64,000 nucleotides of DNA from Chionis minor. Lineage: Eukaryota > Chordata > Aves > Charadriiformes > Chionididae. The position numbers and the translations under genes are program-made. Under the pieces are notes generated by a model. The model made no database searches. It had not been told where the DNA came from and saw only the letters and a list, made by a program, of their open reading frames with translations. The DNA is taken from contig VZSF01011130.1 in assembly GCA_013398295.1 (NCBI GenBank), positions 127,263-191,262 of the forward strand, in the 5' to 3' direction. Positions 13,551 through 24,688 of the stretch are shown here, piece after piece (positions within the stretch are counted from its first letter, which is position 1; the number at the start of each line of letters is the position of its first letter).

Positions 13551-14058
13551 TGCCCTGGGTGTGGCTGGGAGTTAATTTTCTCCTCAGGGGCCCACATTTG
13601 GCTGTGTTTTGGATTTGTGACCGAAGCAGTGCTAACACATCAATGTTTTAGCTATTGCTGCACAGCGCTTGTGCTGCATCAAGATTTTCCCTGTTTCTCA
13701 CTGTCTGGAGTGGTCAGGAAGTTTGGAGGGGACACAGTCGGGACAGCTGACCTGAACTGGCCAAAGGGGTATCCCATACTGTATGAGATTGTACTTGGCA
13801 ATGAAAACTGGGATTTCGTCTTTCCAAAGCAGCTGTTGCTTGGAGAGTGGATGGGCATTGCTCTGCTGGGGGTAAGCGATTGCTTTTGCATCACTTGGCT
13901 TTTTCTCTTCATTTTTCTTCACTTGTTAAGCTGTCTTTATCTCGACCCCCAGTTTTCTTGCTTTTACCCTTCCAGTTGCCCCCCATCCTGCTGGCAACAA
14001 GTGAGTGAGTGACTGGGGGGGCGGCGCTTACCTGCTGGCTGGGGTGAACCCACCCCAC
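13551..14058 (+). mobile_element. Solo LTR of an avian endogenous retrovirus (same family as 44965-45504)
   Basis: Starts TGCCCTGGGTGTGGCTGGGA and ends near AACCCACCCCA. Blocks shared in order with the 44965 copy include GAGTTAATTTTC, TGTTTTGGATTTGTG, TTAAnCTGTCTTTATCTC and a C-rich segment before the end. No retroviral gene is next to it, so it is a solitary LTR. A clean target duplication is not visible. The 131-codon open frame inside it is not a gene. Confidence 0.75.
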
Positions 14059-14059
14059 T

Positions 14060-15114
14060 AAGTAACTGACAAATTCCAAATGGGGCTGGGAGCTACAGGA
14101 ACTGCAATAACAGTCACACTGGAGGAGTTTGCATTTGGCGTGCTACTCAAAGACGAATGATGCGGCCCAAAGACTGGAAAATCTGGACTTTGCAAGGGAC
14201 ATTAACTCCCTGCAATTCTTCCCTGTTTTGATAACAACAAACATTTGTCAGAGTGAGTTCACTAGCAGGTCAGGATTTGTGTGACAACCAGGCTGCAACA
14301 CATTTAATCAAGAAACACAGAGCAGAAATCCTGCGTATCCTTAAAGGCTTTCATACTTCATTTTTGACTCTGTTCCTGCTGGCCCACAGATTGCAGCAGA
14401 GCCTTTGCCCAGGTTCTGTTGATGGCAAATGGAGAAAACCCACTCCCCTGGAGTCAGGACAAATCCCAGCAGCATGCGCACGCAGCTAGGAATGTGTCCT
14501 TAGGGTTGACGCTAAGAAGGGCTGAGCAGCACACTGAAATATGCACACACTTTTTGGTCTGGCTTAGCGTAGTCCTTGAAATCCAGTAACAAAAAGGACT
14601 GCAGGGGAGGCGGGCTGCACGCTGTCAAGGGAATCATCTAAGATGGGGAATATGTATCATTATCAAGCTGTTTAGCAACTGTTACCTTCGCTTAACATTG
14701 GTGATCTTCTCAGAATAGTTATAAGCATTCTTATACAAAGAAATACCAGAGAATGAGACCCCAGAGGATGGACCAAACCACAGCAGAGACTTGATTTTGC
14801 TGGGCATTCTGTGATACTTGCAGATACTAGCTTTGAGAAGGAGGCAGTGTTGCTTCACATGTTATTTGTAAGAGTATTTCAGAGCATTCAGAAGTATAAA
14901 ATTGCTTCCACTATTGGCAAAAGCTGGTCAGGCGGCATTCTGGACTTGCTGATCTACACTGGATGCTCGGTGTGTCTAGTGTCTAGGACCAACAGCATCC
15001 AAAAGCAATTCAGTATTGTCTCAAGATTCTTAAGCAGGCCAACCTGCAAATGACAGTGACCTGCAGGGAGAAACATACAGGAATACTATTCTGGGTGCAA
15101 TTATATAAGAAGAC
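14060..15114. other. Non-coding stretch
   Basis: Nothing recognised; slightly richer in GC than the surroundings up to about 14500. No LTR continuation that I can support. Confidence 0.5.
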
Positions 15115-15600
15115 AGGAATGCAAGAATAGTCGCACCAGGTCAGACCAATGTGCATGTGTACCATTAATCTATCTCTGACAACGGAAAAAACTCATCTCA
15201 CAAATTAGGATAGTTACAAGGCAACATTAAGTGACGTACATCTTCTCGTGACCTGCAGCAAAGGACGTCTTGAATCAGACGTGTTTCACAGTCCTTAATT
15301 TTTTCTCCATGAACCTGTCTGATCCCTTTCTAAACCCTTGTCAGCTTTGAACACCTACGTTCTGTGGCACTGTTCCACTGCTTATGTATAAGGTATTACT
15401 TAGCATCTGCCTCTGCACTGTTTGGTCTCCTTTTTTTCATCTGATGCACACAATTCCTTCTTTTAGAAGAGAACAATTATTGCCTATTTGCATTTCTCAT
15501 GTCTCTCATGATGTTGTAGACATCTTTCATAACACTCTTCAAACATCTCTTTTCCACATAAAAAACGCTTAAGCTAATCTGTTGAATGGAAACACTCCAT
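15115..15600 (-). mobile_element. Possible ancient CR1 3' fragment
   Basis: Plus-strand phrases such as CACCAGGTCAGACCAATGTG (about 15135), CCATGAACCTGTCTGATCCC (about 15308) and TTGTAGACATCTTTCATAACAC (about 15515), followed by a TCTCTTTTCCA segment, come in the order seen in the antisense of old amniote CR1 3' regions. The match is diverged and from memory, so this is tentative; it could be coincidental. Confidence 0.42.
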
Positions 15601-15735
15601 TTCTTCAATCATCCTCCTTTTCTTCCTTTAACTTCATCACACTGCTTTTTGAGATAAGAGAATAAAATGACAAAAATAATGTGGGGTAATGGAGCCCTAT
15701 CAATTCATATTTGTGCATCATGATATTTCTTCACA

Positions 15736-15752
15736 CCCCCCCCCCCCCCCCN
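15736..15752. repeat. Poly-C run ending at a single-N gap
   Basis: Sixteen C residues (15736-15751) followed by one N at 15752. Homopolymer at an assembly break; the sequence after it does not repeat the sequence before it. Confidence 0.95.
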
Positions 15753-18700
15753 TAAGGTTTTACTCTTTGCTTTCTTATTGCTATTGAGCACAGAGCTGGT
15801 ATATTTTATAGATTGTTCAAAAACTGTTTCAGAGACTATTAGAACCTATAAAGTTCCAAAACCTTTCCTGCGAGGCAGCTGCTGATTCAGAGCCAACTCT
15901 TCCATTTTCAAAATTAAGATCCTCCCCTCTTTTAATGTGTTTTATTTCTCAGTATGTGTTAACTTTATATTGAATTTCCATCCACATTTATTTCTCACTC
16001 AGTCACTCAGTATTGTGAGAACTCATACAATTCTTCACAGTCGTCTTGGCTGGCTATGGGTCAGCCTTTAGAGGTAAAGGATACGGTAATATGAGCAAAA
16101 TGTTATAGTGGACCTTAAGCGGGGTCAAGAATCAAGTTGCAACAGAGAATACTGCAAGGATGGCTTGCTTACCATGAGCTTTGGGAATCTCTATCTAATG
16201 AACCTAATCCTTTGTCCTAAGTGGAATACAGCTTTTTTTTAATATTTCAGATTCTAGAATATAAGGGAGAACAGGTAAACAGTATCAATGCACAAGACAC
16301 ATACTTATGCTTGGTTAAAGATGTGCCTGTTATAACACAGCTGCAACTTTTCCTTTTAATTTCAGGTCACCTTTTATGTCTGTATTTCAATTAATGTTTA
16401 AAAGTGATTCCACAATCATTATAATGCATATCCAGTTAAAAATAATGAATTAAATTACATTAGGAAAAGGTCACATTCTGTATAGTGAAAACAGTGAAGA
16501 TGACGTCTTGCTTATTATGTCACAACATTTATGTTTAAAGCCTGCTGGCTTTAAACCATTAAAATGCCCATTTTAGAAAGCTATTAATTATATTCTATCA
16601 TGCTCTGGAGTAAAGTAATATTAAGTTTGTTTCTAGATGTGTTTCCATTCAAGGCAGATTAAGGCAATTTATCTCAAAGAGCTGTTGTGCAGAGATGATA
16701 AGGACACAAACAAATCCTAATTGTAAAGGGGCATTGGCCATTTCTGGAATATAAAGGAAAACATTATGACCAGTTAAGGTTGCAAATGGTGATAAAAAAC
16801 CACGGCATTCACCTGGAATTTTACAAATTTACATTTTCATCTATCTTGCCAATTCTTCTAGAAATCAGCTAAGAGAGCTGGTAAGGCAGACAAAATTGAT
16901 AGAATCTAAAGCTGACTTTCTGCTGTCTAGTCTCCAAGTGTCAGTAGCAATATGTCCAGTGTTACAAATGTCCTGAAGGTACAAGTGTCTCCTGCTGTTG
17001 ACTGTGATATGTTTCATTTCTCAGGAAGAGCAGTTGCCATTGAAAATTACATTTTAAAACTGGTAATTCTCTAGAAAGCAAAGAATCAAAACCATCAAAG
17101 AACAGATGACTGCCAAACAGTCATCTGCATTTTGAATAAATGCTTCTGGTACAAGGCTCATTACTGTTCAGCTTCTGATGAGTCCTGCTGTATTTATGCA
17201 GAAGATATGTCAGGATCAGAATGTGCTAAGAAAATCCTTGCTCTTCCACAGATTTTCAGACCTTGGGCAAACCTCTTAGATGTTTTCACCAAAGAGTATA
17301 CTTAAGACAGAAATAGCTTCACTACAACATACCACCTACGAAGCAGCCTCATGAGATCTCTCCGCTAGTGCAACCAACTTGAGTTAAAAAGACCACCATA
17401 CATAAATTTTTGGTAGAAAAGGAATTCAAGTTAGAGGCAACACTCAACTTTTTGAATCTGAATAATTTTTCACCTAAGGGAAGACAAGGTTTTTCCTATG
17501 TTAAGGTTCTTCATCTGTAAAATTAGTATAATTTTATTTTTACATTTTATTTTTTACACACAGCATGAAGTACTGTGGAAATATGATTCAGATTAGTCCT
17601 TTATGCATGTTTAAAACAAATTCTGGTACGACAACTTATGCTGTCTGCTCATAGACTCATCCCACACTACTGATTCAATGGAACGAACTACTTTCTACTA
17701 CTTTCTACTTCCACTTAGCAATATTTACTCCCTGGCCTTAGTTTCAGCATGTTAGTATACTGGCTGGAGAGAAACACTATTTTATTGTCTTTCAACACTG
17801 AAAGATTTTCATTTGGAAAGGAAAGTTGAAAATTGCTGAATGCAAAACTACCCAGTTTATTCTGAATTAAGGAAATTACTATGATTATTTTTGTATTTGG
17901 ATTTGAAGTCAGGCTCATAAATGAAAGGTTTCAAAAGCAAAACCAATAATATCATAGCATTCCTAAAGTTTCGTAAGCTACACTTAGTAAAGAAATTTAC
18001 GTGTGTATGATTTCCTTTGCATTAGCATGCTGAAAACACCTTTAGTGCTAGCCAAACTCGGCAAACGTCAGTGGTATAATAAGGGCTTTAGGACATTCTC
18101 TACAAGCCCGTCTGAGTCCTCAGTACATTCCCAGAAAACTTTTCTGTAAAACTGTATTCCCTTCAGGGAAGTTCATAGACAAGCTGTCTAGCTTTGATGC
18201 ATCTACTTATGTTCCACCACCTTTAACTGTTCTTTTAGAAAAACATTTTTTTTTTCCTAAAAGAATAAGAACCTGAGTTATTATGGGCACATTTTTTTTA
18301 AAATAAGCTTATATAGAACAACATAATTCTGCTTACAAACAATCTAAAGAAACCCCCAAGAGTCTGAGACTTTTAACTCGAAGCCACTGCTGATATCTAA
18401 TACAGATCAGAAGGGACAAAAGCAACAATAACTAGTAGGCAAGTATCACTATCACAAGCAGACACGCAAACTTATCAAAAACCCAAGCAGAAAAACCTAA
18501 AACTATACATGATAATATACTGGATGTAACAGCATAGGGAAAGTTTCCCTTCCGCTGCTTTTTTGAAGAGCTGTCAGTCATTTAAAAAAAAAAAAAAAGT
18601 AGCTTTTTGAAAAATGCCATAAATCCTGAATGCAGATGACAGCGAAACTTCTATAAATATAACTTGCAAATAAAGATTGACACTCAGTAAGTGGAAGAAA

Positions 18701-21108
18701 AAAGCTCACCCTCTGAAAGAACACTGGAGTTCATCTTTCAAAGGTTAATAGTTGGGGAAATTCAAAGAAAAAATGCTGCTGGAAGCAACTGGCTTAACAA
18801 GTCCATTTTCAGATTCTCAATTAATCTGAAATTAAAATAGATCTGAAAGTCTGTAAAGTCAACTAAAAGCATTGCAGTGGCTTACGGAAATGTTGGTCTT
18901 CTATTTACTTTAGTCCAGGTTCTCTGCTGAGTCTACATGAAGGCTATTGGTACCATATGCATTTAATTCCTTTTGAGAAAACTATGAGATGGCATGTGGC
19001 ATAATAGCAAATCCCCCTTGTAACAGCCTCTTAACATTGTTAAATATTATTCTTTTATGCCTTAGTTTTCTTTCTCCTTTTTCACATTTAAAAGAAAACA
19101 CACACCCACGCCCCAATCTGAACTGATGTATCAATGAAAGTATATTAACATTATATGTTAACGATCACTCAGGCAGCGCCGTGTGAAACCACTGAGGATC
19201 GGGTCCTAGTATAACAGGTATTTAACACACAGAAAGAGTCAGATCTGGCAATATAATATTTGAACACCATGGTAACAGATCTGTTCATGCAGTTGCTCAA
19301 ATACTGTGAAGATGACAATGATATAAACAGAAGGCCTGAAGATGTCAATAGCTTGGTAGTTTCTACAGCTCCTGTGCTCCTTTCTCTGTAGGCTGGCAAG
19401 ACTGGGGGGGCTCCTGTCTCCCTGCTGTCCCACTCCTCCCATCTCTCTGTCAACAGGAGTGACAAGCCTCACCCACACATTCCTTCACACAGTTCACACT
19501 GCTCAACATTTTTTGTAAATGCTAGGGGTTCTCCGCATCCCAAAAGCCTGAGAACAAGATTTGTACCACCAGATCCCAATTTGTAAGATTATTTCATTAC
19601 ACTTAAATGCTTGAAAAGTTAAACAACAGTCTGGTAATTTCATTGTAGGTACAATTGGGGAATGAACCATTTTAGCAAATGAAAGTCTGCCCAGCAGGTT
19701 ACAAATGTTTTGTGTATTTGCAATTTGTTATCGGAGCGTAACTGGCTGCTTCTAGCCCTGGTATCCACAGCAGTAGGCTTAAGTACCAGGCAGCAGAATC
19801 GAGAGCCTTCATCAGTCAGGTTTCAGAATTGCTTTATGACAATTTACAGTGTTTATGATTCTGGCAACTGTCTGTAATGTAAACTCTGTGGTCATCAGGA
19901 TAAAATAATGCTTTTATACTAATATGATAAATCAAAACTACTATATAGAATTTATTACACATATTATGATGCCCTTGGTTTAGCATTATCTTAATGTACT
20001 CCACTGCAATAAGGCTCTGTACATTTCCAGTAATATACTGCAATTTTATAGTTACATAAAAAGCTTTATTGAAATAATACTGCACAGCATTTTTATGCAT
20101 TTCTTAAAATAGCAGAGACATAATGTAACCCAAAAATCATAGGTTATTTAATAATGCATGAGATGTTAAAATTATGCCACTTTTGTATTGTAAATTGTCC
20201 TTTTTTTCTTCTTCTCAGTGTCTCAGATGTTCTCTTCAACACTGCGCTACTTTACCCTCCTTCACTGATCTCAATGCAAAGAAGTATCATTTTACAGCAC
20301 ACTACTGTTGTATTTTTCCTACCAATCTATAATGCATTATAAAAAGCAGTTAAAGAATAAAGGAATTCCTTTTGCCCCTGCTTCCCATTTTCTTTGCTTC
20401 ATTTGCACACATTCAGAAAAAGCTGAAGGAATCACCATGTTTATCTTGCTGAATGCTATTACAGACCTTATAAAATCAAGGGAGAGATTCAGGGGTCATG
20501 GTAATCTTATACATAATTTTATTGTCCTTCAGACACCCTTAGATGTAAAAAGCTATGTTTGCAGAAACTAAAGACTTTATCTTCCAGTTTAGGAGTCTGT
20601 TTTTGTCAACATAAAGATATTACAGAAGTCAGTGCTCACATAGTTTACCAGAAAGGAATACCCTTGCCTCTGCAACTCCTGAAGTAGGCAGGCGTTGTCT
20701 TAAGTGTACAACATATTTATGTCATGAGGGGACCCTAAAGCAATACAATCCTGTTGCTTAGCAATATCAAGCAAACAAGATTAAAAACAATTCTCTTCAT
20801 CCTATTTTCCTTTGCCCCGCACTTGTTCCTCTTCTGAAATATCCACAGGCATCTGTGACTAAGCCATACTAAGCTTATATCCAGTATGATAGCCTGTATC
20901 TTTTAAAATATGAAAAAGGCACTTCTTTGAAATCCTTTAACAGAAGTACTAGACATTACTGAATGTTTGAAATTATTAGACTGCTACTAACCTGGAACAA
21001 TCCACTCAACAGTGATATCTGTGGCAAACAAAAACAGATGCCAGATTCAAATTCCTTAAGAAACAGAGGAATTGGTACTGTGTCAGAAGCAGAATTTATT
21101 GTTCAAAA
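15753..21108. other. Non-coding AT-rich stretch
   Basis: 5.4 kb with no recognised gene or element. A-run at 18584-18598. The overlapping minus-strand open frames at 19169-19478 are short and carry no domain. Confidence 0.55.
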
Positions 21109-21287
21109 ATCACAGAATGAGAGAATGGCTGAGGTTGGAAGGGAACTCTGTGGAGGTCACCTGGTCCAAACCCTCGGCTCCAGCAGGGTCACCTACAGCC
21201 AGTTGCCCAGGACCATGTTCAGATGGCTTTTGAATGTCTCCAAGGATGGAGACTCTACAACCTCCCTGGACAATGTGTATCAGCATA
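21109..21287 (-). mobile_element. CR1 3'-end fragment
   Basis: The plus strand reads as the antisense of a CR1 3' end: TCACAGAATGAGAGAATGGC, GGTTGGAAGGGAACTCTG, GGTCACCTGGTCCAAACCC, then the antisense of the C-terminal codons (CTCCAAGGATGGAGACTC, ACAACCTCCCTGGACAA). Short, 5'-truncated. Confidence 0.88.
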
Positions 21288-23159
21288 TGTTTAGCTAATA
21301 ATGTAGTACAAAACAAATTATAACCACTTCAGAAAACATTTCATTGTTCATTTCACTCCTTATCAAGATAGCTACGAGGAAAAACCAAGAAATACAGACA
21401 CTGGCAACCTGACAAACAATCACTTTAATTTCAAGATAGATTTTAGCTGTTAATAATTACAGCAGTCAGTGAAATGGAAGTTGCTTACACAGGTGAAATA
21501 ACATTGGAGCAGTCCAAATAGACAGTGAAGGATGTTCACTGGATTTTGAGCATTTTCAATGCTGAAAATGCTTACTCGTCAGTCGGCTAGCTTGCATTTA
21601 TAATCAAATTTTCAGACCTGCTATGCCTTGCAAGCAAATGCCAAGGAAGACATGTTTTTCAGAAGCTGTAACACCCACCTATTGAAATGAATGCTTGTAA
21701 TTTCAGAATGTTCCATTTTCCCAGCATTTTATGAAACAGTTCCAATTATAATATTTCATATTCTACATGACACAGGAATTTTAAAAGAGTATTCATTAAT
21801 GTATATCTAACACAAGTTCGCACAGATCACAGATGGATTGAATGGCTGAAAGAACGAAAAGAAATTCTTTAGATGAGACAAATGATGCTGAATAAAGATG
21901 CAGGGTCAAAAGAGCTGAACAATGCCTAGGAGAATATACAGCAAATATAGAAAGCTATGTTACACAGGAATTCTTTACTGTTAGAAAAATACAGGCTATT
22001 TTTTTCCTATTTTTTCTATCATAAATACAATCTAATCACGCCTAATGACATGGCCCCTTTTACAAAAATTTCAAATTTATCTCGGCTATATACTATAAAA
22101 TTCACTAGGTGGCAGCAGAAAGTAAGCTAACAAATCCGTAACATTATGGTACATACCGAGATTTCGTACAAAAAATCTGCACGATTTCAACAGGGAATGA
22201 AGGTGAAAGGAAGGAAATTCTAGTTTTTCTTTTGCTTAGGTATCATTTCCCATTAAGTAGTGCAATGTCTAAGAAAGTTGTCCATTGCACTATTTATTAT
22301 CCTATCACAAAGCTGAGATGTTCACAATAGTCTTTCAAGGAGAATGCGACGCAGAGTTCGTTTGTGGCTCAGTGCAGAGAAAATCAGTAATAAACCCATC
22401 AGTAATAAACCCGATGGTGCTAATAGGTGCACAAATGACTATGCCATGTTCTCAGTACTTTGGGTCAAATATTTTAGTTAAAATGATGCACCACACCTAA
22501 ATGTAAGAAAATACTGAGAATGTATGCCAAAATAAGGCTCTGTTTTCTGAATTGTTTGTACTGCTGCCTCCTCTTCAATATATTTTAGTTTCCACAATTA
22601 GGATTTCAGACTGCAGTCATGCAAAAGATGCCCAGATCTATGGCTTGACCAGTATAGTCTGATTAAAAGTGGATCTCTTCCCCCAAAAAAGCAGCTATGT
22701 AAAGCTGTACCACTTAGATCTTATCTAAAATGGCTGCCAGAATATTAGATATAATACATAGGACAGCTGTAATGACATTATACTCTGAAAAATGTTTGGA
22801 AGCTGTCAGATAGTACTTACCATGGCCCCCATTAAAGTTAATTACGTACATCTAACTGTTCGCTTGCCTATGCAGGAGACACAAAAAGTTACAGCTAACT
22901 AAGAAAAGATTACTATAATTCTTATTATCTCACAAGAAGGAAACCCTTATAATTGTCGCCCTATTAAAAGAAATAGGGAATCTTCACATAGATCAAAAGA
23001 TAAGAGGCAAGTAATAGAAATGCAAACACACATAAAGCAGAGAACTTGCTATTTATAATACTTTTTATATTTTTATCTCTTCCTAGCTTCCTTCTATCAC
23101 AGTACTACAGACAAAAAACCATTTTCAGGAGCTCAAGCTTTACATCCCCTCCTGCATAC
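21288..23159. other. Non-coding stretch
   Basis: No gene or element recognised. It contains a 15-bp tandem duplication (ATCAGTAATAAACCC, 22383-22412), a 10-bp-arm inverted repeat (AGCATTTTCA/TGAAAATGCT near 21550-21575) and a CTCF-like motif at 22102. Confidence 0.55.
22102..22115 (+). promoter_or_regulatory. CTCF-like motif
   Basis: TCACTAGGTGGCAG matches 13 of 14 positions of the commonly used CTCF core CCASYAGRKGGCRS. A sequence match only; no proof of binding. Confidence 0.4.
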
Positions 23160-23533
23160 AAGTGGTGTTCCCCAGGGGTTAGTACTGGGTCCAGTCCTGT
23201 TCAATGTATTCATCAATGACCTGGATGAAGGGGTGGAGTGTACCCTCAGCAAGTTTGCTGATGACACGGAACTGGGAGGGGTGGCTGACACACCAGAAGG
23301 CTGTACTGCCATTCAGTGTGACCTGGACAGTCTGGAGAGTTGGACAGGGAAAAACCTAATGAAATTCAACAAAGGCAAGTGTAGGGTCATGCACCTGGGG
23401 AGGAATAACCCCATGCAGCAGTACAGGTTAGGGGCTGACCTGCTGGAAAGCAGCTGTGCAGAGAGGGACCTGGGAGCCCTGGTGGACAACAGGATGACCA
23501 TGAGCCAGCAATGTGCCCTTGTGGCCAAGAAGG
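23160..23533 (+). mobile_element. CR1 LINE fragment, RT palm and thumb
   Basis: Starts at AGTGGTGTTCCCCAGGGGTT (the GVPQG motif region) and runs through an intact FADDT box ([15 protein letters not shown]), [15 protein letters not shown] and the thumb ([22 protein letters not shown]). It stops abruptly at 23533 where host sequence resumes. Truncated at both ends. Closely related to the CR1 at 4045. Confidence 0.93.
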
Positions 23534-23911
23534 AAAAAGTTGGAAAAAGTGTTCCAATACAAGAAATTACACTTCTCAAAGTACCCATTTTAAAATCAGT
23601 TTAATTAATATATTTAATTTACAAAAAACCTTTCACTTTTCAGTCCAGGTAGGGATATAATTTTGGCCATAAACTGTATTCTGACTGTATTCTGTATAAT
23701 AAAGTACCTGAATGCCTTATTAATGTGTGAAGTTCATCATGGCTTAAGCTACAGAACACCAAACCACAATTTCTGAAATTAATAAATCAAATTGAAAAGT
23801 ATACCTAAAGGATCCCTTTCTGTACCACTTAAGTGCAGCCTTCTTTTGAAAGGAAAAACAATAGTGGCTTAATGAGAACTGAACATCTGGGCAGGAAATA
23901 TCATTTATTTG
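23534..23911. other. Non-coding stretch between CR1 fragment and LTR
   Basis: No feature recognised. Confidence 0.5.
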
Positions 23912-23916
23912 GGTGT

Positions 23917-24683
23917 TGTCATGGATGGAGCAATGTACATCACTGGTAGACAGAAGCAGCAATACATTTATTGATATAAAACAGTTTGATAGTAAATGTG
24001 ACAGTGTTTTAACAAGATTTGATGTCAAGGCACACTTGGTTATTTACTGGTCAGGGTAATATAGAAAATATAGAGGTCAGGGTTAGACAAAACTGTCACA
24101 GCTACCATCCTGTTGAGTCAAGGTTCAGAAAGGACTCCCTTGCTTTCTGAACTCCTTCTCAGAGAGGAGTCCAGGTGTGGCTGGATCCAATCTTAGTCCC
24201 AGACTTGGTCAGCGGTTTGTCTAAAGGATTATATATGTGCAATCAATTCTTTAATTTGCTTAGCTAAAATTTCAAAGTTTAGCATTCTGTTAGTCACTTA
24301 CTGAGGATCTGTTGTGGCAAAGAATCTCTGAATCTCAAGAAGTAACCTCGAGCAGTGTCCCTACTCAAGGGGAGATCCTGGCGTGCAGCCCACTGCCGTT
24401 CAAGAAGGCTCAAAGGGCTCTTGGGCTGTTCACTATTTATGGGGATAAGATGATTGACCTATAGTCATATTTGCATATTGACCACAGTAGCAGCCTTATT
24501 CAAGTTAGCCCTTGGCTATTGTGTTGCTATCTGTATCCCCAAAACCACCTTTGCGCCGGGTGCAGCCATCGCGACTACATGCACCCATTGTGACCACCAC
24601 GGGTGGTTATCGCTTGGGCAGGGTTATGGGAGATAAAAGTCATGTAAAAGTCAGGTGAGTAGTGGAGCTACTTCACCTTCACA
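23917..24683 (-). mobile_element. Solo LTR of an avian endogenous retrovirus, with 5-bp target duplication
   Basis: On the minus strand it begins TGTGAAGGTGAAG at 24683 and ends CCATCCATGACA at 23917, so it has TG...CA ends. It is flanked by a perfect 5-bp duplication GGTGT (23912-23916 and 24684-24688). A TATA-like CATAAATAG (about 24433-24441) and a polyadenylation signal AATAAA (23967-23972) lie in the expected order for U3-R-U5. The middle (GTGGGCTGCACGCCAGGATC) is a segment I associate with an avian ERV LTR family. No internal viral genes remain; LTR recombination to a solo LTR is the simple explanation. Confidence 0.85.
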
Positions 24684-24688
24684 GGTGT

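Noticed and set aside
13617..14012. 131-codon plus-strand frame with a hydrophobic stretch
   Set aside because: It lies within a solo LTR; no gene support.
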